Shown here: positions 35,412 to 44,790 of the stretch, in pieces
How the letters are laid out: each line of letters starts with the position of its first letter
How positions within the stretch are numbered: position 1 is the first letter of the stretch
Assembly (NCBI GenBank): GCA_032718565.1
Contig: JAVGVS010000111.1
Location: 1-64,000 of the forward strand
Reading direction: 5' to 3'
DNA: 64,000 bases
Source of the DNA: Distichodus sexfasciatus
Taxonomy: Eukaryota > Chordata > Actinopteri > Characiformes > Distichodontidae
Position numbers and translations under genes: made by a program
The notes under the pieces: generated by a model
The model's database searches: none
What the model was told of the DNA's origin: nothing
Seen by the model: the letters and a program-made list of their open reading frames with translations, nothing else

Positions 35412-36967
35412 GATATTCTCTATGCATTGCATAGAACCTTTACTGGTCTTTGTGAACCCCAAAAGTGGAGGCAAACAGGGAGAGAGGTAAGAGCATTTGC
35501 AACAATCACTCTGGTATTTATTCTTATGTGAATACATCAAAAATCAAGCATCTCAGTGAACCCACTAAAGCATGCTTTAGCTGACAGCAGACTTAAAGAA
35601 TTAATAACTAGATGATTAGCATTTACTAAATTCAGTAGAACTCATGTTCTTAAACATTGAGGAGTTTAAAATTAAGGTAATATTAAGGATGCAGACTAAG
35701 TTTAGTGCCTGAATTTTGGTAAATCTGTAAAGCATAACATTTTAAATTACATTCTGAAATAACTGTGAAAGTGATTTTCGAGAGAAATATGAAAGAATGA
35801 AGGTAAAGACTTTGTTCCTTGGTGTAACTTTGAAACTAACTGCACAGCATCTATGTTTTGGAAAACATATCTACTTTTTGCAGAAAAATTAATGGAGAAG
35901 ATTGTTCTGAGCATTAAATATTATAACTCCATGACTTTTGAGCTGTTTGCAATCACATGTTGCAATCAAAGAAAACAATTATATGTAAATACACATTGCA
36001 ATAATTGTTACAGAATTGATACAGAATTTGAAAAACTTTTTGTTATGATGTACTGATGTACTAGATTGCATGTAGCTTGATGTCTGCCACATCAACAATA
36101 CAGCAGGACACCCTTGTCTTGATATATATTATTGTCTATATATGAAACTGTAACTACACAGCAATGCACACTGGACCCTTTTGGTCTTAGATGTCATTTG
36201 ACAATTTCCAGCATGTCTAAGCTGTCTACTGATCATAATAATAGTGGTTATAAATTCTTTATAATTGTTATTTTAGCTGGTCTCGCTGATTTTAGAAGAT
36301 CAACACTTTATAGATCAGGGAATATCAGCTGAATTTAAGCTGACTAATATAAAATGATGTTCGATTTGCATTTTCCGCAGGACACAAAGCATGCAATATG
36401 TGATCTACCATTTACATATGTGACCATTTCTGTCTGTTTCTATTGCTTCACTGGCCACTGTTGTTGTATTTGTTGCAGAGTTCTAAGGAAGTTTCATTAT
36501 CTCCTGAATCCACGGCAGGTTTACAATCTCTCAAATGGAGGACCTAATCCAGGGTACTATGTTTGTCCACTGATGAAGTCAATGGAAAGATCATAGTGTG
36601 TTTTTCACCATTGTTTTAAGCACCTTTTTTATGCATTTTAGGCTCCACTTCTTCCGAGACCTACAGAAATACAGGATTTTGGTGTGTGGAGGAGACGGCA
36701 CTGTTGGTTGGATCTTGGATGCCATTGGTGGGAAGAAACAAAAAGACACAATGTTTTCATTGTCTCTGCTACTTTCTGTTCTTTTAACCTTTGTCTTGCA
36801 ATGCTGGTCAATAATGTTATACCATAAGAACTTTCTTTAATAATGCTAAATAGAGCATTACTACATAATGCATATATTATGTGTAACAATACAGTGCATG
36901 ATATCACTTAATACAAGCCCATCTGCATGATAGACAATATAATCCCCAACAAGTGGCAGATTTTAAA

Positions 36968-37040
<73 letters not shown>

Positions 37041-40000
37041 GTCTGTCTGTCTGTCTGTCTGTCTGTGTAATATGTAATGTGAAATGTGTAATATGTTGTC
37101 ACATTATAAACAGCCCCATACAAAGCTGACTAGTGATATTTCCCTCCAGACAAGGCTGATATGGCAGTAAATCCTCCTCTAGCTATCCTCCCACTGGGGA
37201 CTGGTAATGACCTGGCTAGATGCCTCCACTGGGGTGGGGGTAAGTGAACTTTTGCTTGCAGTTTCATATAACACCCTACCAACAGTGGGCTCAAGCCCTT
37301 AGGTTCTTTCTCTGAGTTTTGTAGTCCAGAAATAATTAATAAAATAAATGACAAAACACAACTAATCCATTGCATGGAATTTTTTAACTGGCCTAGAGTA
37401 GATCCAGCTCTATATGTATTTAGATTGAATCCACTGGACCCCTGAGCAAGACCCTGAACTCTGAGTTGCTTCAGGCAGGCTGTTCCTGTCATTTGTTAAT
37501 AAAGTCACTCTGGATAAGGCCACCTGATAAATATTGTAAATGTAAAAACATTTATTTTGTTTGGATGATGGTGGTGTCCATGTGATAGCATTCTCAGTTT
37601 GTGGGTTCAAGCTAAGGGGTGTCCTACCTCCAGTACTACCATCTTTGGACATCTGAAAAAGATCTTATACCTCAAGTTGCTCCATGGAGTTTAGAGCATT
37701 TGCTAATATGGTAAGAGAATGTGTATTCTGAAGAGAAGAACAGAACAGACATTTGTCAGTGTTACTTTTAAATGTTTGATCACACACAATTCTTTCCAAT
37801 GTGTGACCGTTTTTTATTGCTTACATTTCAAAAATGTTTTTCATTTGTTTGTTTAGGATATGAAGGGTCTGATTTGACAGAAATTCTAAAAGAGATTGAG
37901 GAGAGCACAGTCCAGAAGATGGATCGTTGGAGAGTGCACGTGGTTCTCGATAATGAGCATGACGATGGGGATCCTCTTCCTAGTGAGATCATCAACAACT
38001 ATTTCTCCATCGGCGTGGTGCGTACAGTGTGAAAACTATGTCTGAAAACAAGCTTTTAATATGAATCTTTAATTGTAAAACAGACTTTAAAAGTTTAACA
38101 CAGTAGAATATTGAGTTTTGACAATCAACCATTATTACACTGTCTACAATTTAACCCCTGAGCAAGTCCCTTAACCCCAAGTTTCTCCAGGAAGAATGTA
38201 AATGTCTCAGATGTTTCTACAGGATGCATCTATAGCCCATCGCTTCCACACTATGAGGGAAAAGCACCCGCAGAAGTTCAACAGCAGGTAGAAAGAGAAT
38301 ATATACTGTATATGTATATGATATATGATATATATGATGTATTATATACGTATATAATGTACACAGATGAGTAAAATAGTGCTGTGGAATACACCTACGT
38401 AGGTCCCAAAGCTGCAATAGTTATAGGCCAGATGACTTAGTGGGGAGCCGCAACACCGGATGCCATTCACTCACTGTTTCACTCTCTTGTATTCACTCAC
38501 ATACACCCACTCTCAGTCACATAGATTCTTTCAATAAGCAATACGTAGAATGAGAAAATAAAACAATTAATTGTTAAATGTCTTTGAACTGTTAACATAT
38601 TATTCCACATGTATGGCAGACAAGAATAGGATTAATTGTGTGCTTGAGATATTCCTAAATGAAATGTAATTTGTAATTTGAGTAACTTAATAACAAAGTA
38701 CTTGTTTACTCTTAAGTAATTTTTTCAAATCATTACTTTTACTCAGGTCATTTTTAAAGAAGCAATTGTACTTGTACTTGAGTACATATTTTCAGTACTC
38801 TACTCTCCACTGATAATGTTGTACTTAATTATTTCTGTTAAAAATAAATTAATTGAATCCTTCCTAAATTAGTTTATTGATTGCAGCCTGCCTGTAATCA
38901 TTCATGATGCACCATGCAACTTTCATAAGTTGTCAAAATTTGATTTATGAGTAGTGTTTTGTAACTTTTCTTTAAAATATGCACAGCTTTCTATTATAGT
39001 TACTGTTTGTCAATTTTGACACTGCAAGATATGGCAAGTTCTCAGGCTAAAGGCCATGTATTTGGCCCATATGGAATCACGAGATGGTATAGGTGTTGTA
39101 TTTGTTGAAATTATGTGATTTTGTTTATCATTTGATGTATTATTTGTGCTTTTGCTTTCTTAAAGAGCGAAGAACAAGCTTTGGTACTTTGAGCTTGCCA
39201 CTTCTGAGACTATATCAGCTTCCTGCAAGAACCTCAAAGAATGTCTGTCGATTCAGGTAACATTTGAAATGGACAGAGTTACTGTAATATTTTTAACTGT
39301 TTAGTACTTACTGTTTTTGCATTTTGTCGCCAGTGTTGTGGTGTTCCATTGAACTTGAACAGTCTTTCACTCGAAGGAATTGCCATTCTCAACATACCCA
39401 GCATGCATGGGGGCTCCAACCTATGGGGAGAGACAAAGAAAGCTGAAGACGACCACATGGATGAGATACATTTCCCAAAGGTCATTACTGACCGTGACAT
39501 TCTGGAACGCAGCTCACAAGGTACATGATGCATGGCTACACATACTGTTAAATAATATTGACAAGCAAATATTAATAAGAAATCTAATAAATTAGTGTGT
39601 CTTAAGAAAATACATTAAAATCTGTCTAACAATTATATTACTTCTGGGGATTCTTGTGTTTCTGTGTTCTTTAGATATGAGCGACAAACTTCTAGAAGTT
39701 ATAGGCCTGGAGGGAGCCATGGAGATGGGTCAGATTTATACAGGACTGAAGAGTAAAGGACACAGACTGGCTCAGACCACAGAGATTACCATCAAGTACA
39801 TAAAGAATAAATGATCATTTTATTACTGATGTACTGTAAATTTAATTGGTGTATAATCTCTATTAACACGCATTTCAAATCTGGAAAGTTGCCAGTGAAC
39901 ATGAGTGATCATAAAATTCAAATGATTATGTTTTATTGTTCATAATCTGTTATGCTGTTGTTTACTGTAATTAAAACCTGAATGTTTCTGTAAAATTAAA

Positions 40001-40332
40001 GTCAAAGTTTTCTTGCTTAGCTATTCTTGGTTTGCATTTGATGTTATTAATTCTCTATTTTTTGTTCCCTCTCTATATTTTTAAAGAACAAACAAAGCAT
40101 TACCCATGCAGATTGATGGTGAACCTTGGATGCAGCCTCCCTGCACAGTAAGCTTACTTTCAATTGTGTCTTTTACATTTGGTTTTCCCTGCTGTATTAC
40201 CATTTTCACTTTTAGAATGTTCACCTTTTCCTGCATTCCCTGTCTTTATAGATTCACATTGAACACAAAAATCAGGCCAACATGCTGATGGCTCCACATG
40301 CCAAATCATCTGGTTTCTTTCACCTCAAGTGA
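27702..40332 (+). CDS. dgka: dgka, diacylglycerol kinase alpha (type I)
   Basis: Coding exons: 27702-27780, 27937-28013, 28945-29089, 29356-29430, 29630-29679, 29772-29846, 30567-30683, 30778-30895, 34466-34554, 34780-34890, 35038-35136, 35240-35311, 35413-35486, 36479-36553, 36642-36727, 37150-37239, 37857-38017, 38223-38287, 39166-39256, 39334-39520, 39675-39795, 40087-40147, 40252-40332. They total 2199 nt, 732 residues, with all phases consistent (human 735). Order: recoverin-like amino domain; two EF hands with loops D132-E143 (DQNGNGILESTE) and D177-E188 (DADGNGSVTQQE); two C1 domains (first H214, C227, C230, C244, C247, H252, C255, C263); catalytic domain with FVNPKSGGKQG, GGDGTVGW (435-442) and PLGTGNDLAR (462-471); accessory domain ending MQIDGEPWMQPPCT. 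The enzyme phosphorylates diacylglycerol to phosphatidic acid at membranes under Ca2+ control. Two transposons fill the intron inside C1a; no exon is broken. Confidence 0.97.
28905..28944 (+). repeat. CT-rich tract forming the acceptor of a dgka exon
   Basis: A (CT)n run followed by CCCCTGTTCCCCCTCTCTAG ends at the acceptor of exon 28945-29089, serving as its polypyrimidine tract. Confidence 0.8.
29989..30100 (+). repeat. AAT microsatellite and repeat tail in a dgka intron
   Basis: (AAT)n at 29989-30027 runs into GAATTTTATTTATAGGTGC and TTTTCAAGGCACTCAAGGA, a motif I know as a common dispersed tail in fish introns. Confidence 0.6.
30205..30358 (+). repeat. SINE 3' portion with GAAT tail
   Basis: The words TCTAAATTGGCCCAATAAGG, GGGATAGGCTCCAGTCCC and a terminal (TGAA)n are the 3' body of a tRNA-derived fish SINE. 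The tRNA head is missing. The family appears complete on the minus strand at 55190-55530. Confidence 0.7.
31070..32651 (+). mobile_element. Tc1-like transposon in a dgka intron
   Basis: TA lies on both sides (31068-31069, 32652-32653). The ends CAGACGTGGACAAAATTGTT and AACAATTTTGTCCACGTCTG are exact inverted repeats, with further inverted similarity inward (AGAAAGAAAAACCCAC against GTGGGTTTTTCTTTCT). Length is 1582 bp, normal for a full Tc1 element. It carries one transposase gene, now broken, in the same orientation as dgka. Confidence 0.95.
31385..32490 (+). pseudogene. Broken Tc1 transposase
   Basis: The amino part has a paired-type helix-turn-helix region (YKTISKQLDVPVTTVAHIIQ) and a GRGRKRK hook. 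The first acidic residue is in VLWTDEKKLELF. An in-frame TGA at 31982-31984 stands where the family has a glycine before SVMIWGCF. The frame is lost again just after SGTGSLEG and resumes at 32083 (VLQQDDDPKHTA with the second acidic residue; PDLNPIKHLWKELK with the third). The DD34E set is recognisable, but at least one nonsense and one frameshift change inactivate it. Confidence 0.92.
32958..33950 (-). pseudogene. Broken mariner/Tc1-like transposase, second copy
   Basis: The minus-strand frame 33434-32958 reads SVTIWGAMSSAGVG, YGDADFIFQQDLATAHTA and VLDWPANS. It then passes into sequence created by a local inverted duplication instead of PDLNPIENLW, and resumes with EEDERHRPNNADDLKAAIKA and the carboxy end IASMPRRTDAVIQAEGG. 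The basic GRKRCGRKRC hook is at about 33800. It is inactive. Confidence 0.88.
33095..33141. repeat. 19-bp perfect hairpin inside the mariner transposase
   Basis: The arm GTCTCTCATCTTCCTCTTG (33095-33113) is followed after 9 bases by its exact reverse complement (33123-33141). Copy 1 has only one arm at the homologous place, so the second arm is a new inverted duplication. Confidence 0.92.
35379..35412 (+). repeat. CT microsatellite that forms the acceptor of the first dgka catalytic exon
   Basis: A (CT)n run of about 32 bases continues directly into the AG at 35411-35412 and thus is the polypyrimidine tract of exon 35413-35486, which encodes FVNPKSGGKQG. Confidence 0.88.
36969..37066 (+). 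repeat. CTAT/CTGT compound microsatellite in a dgka intron
   Basis: About 70 bases of (ATCT)n are followed by about 25 bases of (GTCT)n, ending some 85 bp before exon 37150-37239. Confidence 0.95.
37430..37700 (+). repeat. Two tandem SINE relics in a dgka intron
   Basis: The first (37430-37548) is a headless SINE body with CCCTGAGCAAGACCCTGAAC and AAGTCACTCTGGATAAGG. The second (37563-37700) has a B-box-like GTGGGTTCAAGCT followed by a decayed body. Both belong to the family at 18150-18325; another scrap with CCTGAGCAAGTCCCTTAACC is at 38153-38200. Confidence 0.6.
38640..38820. repeat. hAT-like relic in a dgka intron
   Basis: AAAGTACTTGTTTACTCTTA and TTGAGTACATATTTTCAGTA resemble the element at 19735-20444, without preserved termini. 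Confidence 0.5.
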
Positions 40333-40852
40333 AAAAGGACTCTCTTTATTATTACAGTATTTTAAACAGTGTAATATGTGTGTGTGACATGTGAAACTAC
40401 AGACATGAATGTAGATACCCAACATTTGATCCAGGATAAAATCCCGTATAAATATTTCAAGAAAGTATTTTTAGGTAGAACATAATATTAAAATAGCTCT
40501 TACAATGTAATCAATGTGCAGTTGATTCATCAAGATAGACTGTCGTTTCTTTGTAAAAGCCATTAACGACCTTGAAGGTTTTGAAAATGTGTTCATTTTA
40601 ACTCGCTTAAATTATTAGTATTAGAATTTAAGTGAATTAATCTGGGGGTTTTTTATCTGTGATCTCACTATCTTACCCCCACATCTTATCTTACAGTAGT
40701 TGCTGTATTGTCAAGGTATTCTGAAGCAGAGGACAGGAAAGACGGTGGTTTGTGGTATATTTTGTAGCATACACTGCTTCAGAAACCAATAAATAGGTAA
40801 CTGTACTGTGTTTTATGTTTCATTTGTGTGGTCGTAATGCAGTCTTAATAAA
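40333..40852 (+). other. dgka 3' UTR with two polyadenylation signals
   Basis: AATAAA occurs at 40788-40793 and at 40847-40852, giving a 3' UTR of about 480-540 bases. No other gene starts before the nr4a1 promoter. Confidence 0.7.
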
Positions 40853-42344
40853 TATGTACAAATACAGTACGATGTAACAACTTGATATGCTTTGTTTTTT
40901 GAAGCAATGTAAACGTAATGCATGTACTAACTAGTACATGCGTAAACACTTAAACCTTACATTACATTCTTTAACCATGTATAATATAAACATGATATCA
41001 TGTTACAGAAAAGTAATCAATGCAAATTTAAAATAGTAAACTCGCTTCGTAGACAAGCAGTATCTGTGCAGCTACGCAGATCTTGTTCAGTTGGGAAGGT
41101 TGGAACAGCTGTTGCTGGTTTGAATATAGTTTACAGTGTAACTTCTTTAGGGTCTGTCTCTCTTAGGAAAGTGATGACAGGTCATTGCAAACAATGCCAA
41201 CATGACGGTCATGCTCGGATAAGACCAGGGCAGTAAGCCCTCGTGTTATCTACACTCTGTTGTGTCTCATCTGTGTAGTAGCTCCTGGAGATGGAGCAGC
41301 TGACCTTCTTGGCTTAGAACGCCACCTTAAACACTCCCTACCAAGGGAAAGTGTGCATGTGAGTTTGTAAGAGTAATTACATAGGATCCCTCCTGGGTGT
41401 TCTCCACTACTCTTTAAAAATAAAGTGATACCTCAACTCCTAGCATGGTAGTGCCCTCGGAAGAATTAAGGGGCAATTAGTTGCTGGCTATACTATCTGG
41501 GCACTTACATAAGAACAGCTCCCAAATACTTTGGCAAGATTCTTTCTTTTTTTCCACTCTGCTGACAAACTAGGCAGAGCAGATGACGGCTAAGGTTTTC
41601 TATAGATTAGATTTGTATTCTATATGTACAGCAGTGCTCAAGAAAGTCTGCCCTACTTTCTTTGGAAGATTAAGCTGTTAACGTGTCCTGTCATGTCTGT
41701 TGGTTAAGGTGAAACTACAAGCAGTCATCCTTTTGTGTGAAAGTTTTTTTTTTTTCCTCACTTGGCTCTGTCAGTGTAAACGGTAGCACACCCAACACAC
41801 CTCTTAAGAGCTCTTATGTAACTGTGAAGAATCACGTCAATGCCAAATATGGTCATTGGTTCCATTTTTTAGGTGAAAGCAAAGTCATTTCAGGAACTGG
41901 AATTAAAATATTAAAAAATTACTGTAGTCAGGAGGGCTTTAGCGTATTATGTCTACAACACACAACACAAAGAAACATGAACAAATGAACGAAGTATATT
42001 ACCTCAGAATCAGTACCCTTTTGAACTTTCATTTCATGAATTCATAAACCTAAATAAACTGAACACTTTAATCTCTTTCTGTACTTGCATGTCTTACAAA
42101 TAATGGATTATGGATCATATTATTCAATTGAAAACGTTACACCTGATCTGTGTTATGTAGATTTCACTGTGTAAACAGTTAAATGACAATTGCAGGACTT
42201 TAACAATAGTTCAGTTTGATAGACTTCAAGAGATAATAAGCAAAATAAATTGTCCTTAGTCATAAGGGAACTAAACATAATGTAATCAACGATACAAGAT
42301 TTGATGTGGATACAATATAAGTAATAATGGACTATACACAAAGC

Positions 42345-42375
<31 letters not shown>

Positions 42376-42911
42376 CATACATACGTATAATATTTGTATT
42401 TTAGGGTGACTTAGTGTAAACATTTAATTGCATTCTTTATATAATATCAATGTGACTTATGATATGTTACGTTAACAATGCAATGTACATATTACTGGTC
42501 CAACTTTAACCATTTAAAAACATAAAATGCGAGTTATACTGAAAGTAATTACCGCAAAAATACTAATTATCATTGTACGCCAGCTTTTAATTAATCCAAC
42601 ATTCAAAAAACGATTAAATTCAATTCAGTTCGAAAGCAAAATAAATACGTGATTTATCCCAAAAAACCCGGTGAACTTTCGTCAGACCGTGCAAAAATGA
42701 CGAAATAACTTGTTGATGTCACCGCCTTCCGCATGGAAAAATGACCGCAAACCACACAGTAAATACGCGTGTGAGTTTGTCGCGCAGCGCTGCTGTGAGT
42801 TGCTTCCTCTACAGTAGACTGACCGCGCTCATGCGGACCACTATACAAAACATTTAGCAGGTGTTAATTTTGGTATTGGACTTTCAGCTGTACAATGTCA
42901 TCACTCGACGT
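40853..42911. other. dgka-nr4a1 intergenic DNA
   Basis: No exon or bounded transposon recognised. An ATAC microsatellite is at about 42345-42385. The 41270-41380 stretch is less AT-rich than its surroundings and might be a conserved non-coding element, but that cannot be judged from one sequence. Confidence 0.5.
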
Positions 42912-42921
42912 CTATTTATAG
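42912..42921 (+). promoter_or_regulatory. Consensus MEF2 site, distal of the nr4a1 pair
   Basis: CTATTTATAG fits YTAWWWWTAR exactly. It lies about 270 bp upstream of the predicted nr4a1 start. Mammalian Nur77 promoters carry a pair of MEF2 sites for calcium-dependent induction. Confidence 0.7.
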
Positions 42922-42976
42922 GCGATTCCAGGCAGTAATAGTCCAACGTAACTTATGTATCGTTGTCATCTGAGGC

Positions 42977-42986
42977 CTATTTTTAG
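42977..42986 (+). promoter_or_regulatory. Consensus MEF2 site, proximal of the nr4a1 pair
   Basis: CTATTTTTAG fits YTAWWWWTAR exactly and follows the distal site by 65 bp start to start. Confidence 0.7.
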
Positions 42987-43067
42987 ATCAGACGATTCCG
43001 CTCGCTTTTGCGTCAATGGAATCCCGACGGTGTGTGCGTCAGGAACGCGTATGCAGCGTGTATCCTT

Positions 43068-43160
43068 GCTCTGATTGGCTCATTACCCGGAAGCCCAGTC
43101 TCGCAATTTTCCATGTATGTCGCTGTCACGCCCCCAAATGACGTAACGGCAAAATATATT
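43068..43160 (+). promoter_or_regulatory. nr4a1 core promoter: inverted CCAAT, ETS, EGR-like, CRE-like and TATA-like motifs
   Basis: In order: TGATTGGCTC (inverted CCAAT), ACCCGGAAGC (ETS type), CACGCCCCCAAA (EGR/GC type), TGACGTAA (CRE-like, 43139-43146) and AAAATATATT (TATA-like, about 43151-43160). The arrangement suits an immediate-early gene. The start site would be near 43185. Confidence 0.65.
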
Positions 43161-43184
43161 GCACAGGACGTCAAGTGTTGGGTG

Positions 43185-43291
43185 CTCAGACTGTTGGAGA
43201 TGAGACAGAACCTGTTGCACTCTACATGCTCTCAGAGTCTTTGGAATTAAAGTAAAGTCTATCCGTTAAGGTTTGGGATATAATTACATAG
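43185..43291 (+). other. nr4a1 non-coding first exon (predicted)
   Basis: The exon would end at donor 43291 (ACATAG|GTAAGT). It holds no start codon in frame with the protein. The next exon begins at 44783, eight bases before the start codon. Confidence 0.6.
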
Positions 43292-43368
43292 GTAAGTTCA
43301 TTTTATTATAAAAATTAATATAGTATACTGAATAGATATTTGTAACCGACGATCTTACTATTTTCGGA

Positions 43369-43545
43369 CCGTAAAGTTCTTGTTTTGCTTGCGATCTCTC
43401 TTTATAGCCAATACGACTTAATTTAACTGTAATAAGTCTCCAAATATATACTTAGTATACTAGTTATAGTAATTACTCATTTATATCCGCCTACTTTATT
43501 ATTCGTCCCGTAAAGTTCTTGTTTTGCTTGCGATCTCTCTTTATA
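43369..43545 (+). repeat. Pair of exact 38-bp direct repeats in nr4a1 intron 1
   Basis: The 38 bases 43369-43406 (starting CCGTAAAGTTCTTGTTTTGC) recur exactly at 43508-43545, 139 bp further on, with weaker flanking similarity before and after. This looks like an old tandem duplication with one constrained or recently converted core. Confidence 0.85.
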
Positions 43546-44790
43546 TCCAGTACCACTTGTTTTAATAGTAACTACTCTTGGCTTGAGAAGCATTCTGTAA
43601 TTAAATTAACGATGGTTAACGTCTTGCAATCCTGTCTTTTAATTCTACATTCGCAGAGAGTGAAATTCACCACGCATAACGGTTGCAACGGTTGACAGTA
43701 GCTCCAGCATACTTCAAGTTTTCTTTGATAAGGATTAATATGATTTTCTCTTTTCTTCTGTTTATATATCATACATATATACATTTATATACAAGTGATC
43801 AGCCTATTTTAACTACTTCATCTGTAGCCATTGACTTTGTAGCGTGATTATTTATCTAAGACGAGGGTTACGCCCCCTTCTAAACGCCTTCAGGGAGCTA
43901 AGCACTTCTGCTCACTGCGGAGCGCAGGTCCTGTACATGGCAGCCGGGACTATCCCCTGTATGTTTGGCATGTTGGTCTTGTCCACAGTTTATTATGTGT
44001 GTAAATATTTGACCGTGTACTTGTACCATACGTGTTCACTGGTCATGAAAGAGACATGTGATACGAATGCTTTCTTCAGAGGTCAAAAAGCCTGCTGTCT
44101 GTGTGTCACTGCGAAATGGGGTAGAACTTGTTACGTGTCAACAGTTATAACGAAACATTACAACTGAAATAACAATGACATGTAAGTGTAAGAAACTGCG
44201 TAATTGGGAAGAGTAATTGAGTATTACTACTGCTGCAGGTGTACACCCAGTGAGACTTGACACCTGATTTGTCCCTGGAAAGTATTTTGGATGCTGTTTA
44301 CAAAGTTTATTAATGATGCTCGAAAGTCTGCTGAATAAATAGAAACACACTTCCCAGTGGACCCTGTTACGCTTTGCATTTTGTTGGCACATTGCCTTTA
44401 ACTGAAACCCAATGCCATGTACTCTTAAATGGTCTCCGTCTTGCAGGACTCGCAGTGCGTGGCAGGGGAGGTGGGGGGTGAGGGTGTAGGTGTGTGTATG
44501 TGTGTGTGGGGAGGGCATTAAGGTCGGGTAACAAAATCTCCTACGGCAAGACTATCTTTACACAGACAGCAGACTCTCTAAGCTTTTCCAGGAATTTCTG
44601 TGAGGTTGGAAAGGGGGTTGTGGTAGCTGAGAATTACTGAAGGTGCTAAGATGTCTTTGAAGTGCCACTTTCATAAGAGGTGTTGGATTAGACATCTTTG
44701 AACCGAGGAAGAGGCTGGTAGATTATGTAACAAATAGTTGTCATGGTATTATTTTGAGCCAATTATCACTCTCTATTTGCAGCTGGAGTC

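Noticed and set aside
36969..37066. A CRISPR-like or satellite array
   Set aside because: It is a plain tetranucleotide microsatellite in a vertebrate intron, with no spacers.
43844..44167. 107-residue frame in nr4a1 intron 1 as an alternative amino end
   Set aside because: It has no donor joining it in frame to exon 44791 and no similarity to known NR4A amino ends that I recall.
44459..44516. G-quadruplex in nr4a1 intron 1
   Set aside because: The G runs are uneven and merge into a GT repeat; too weak to claim from sequence alone.
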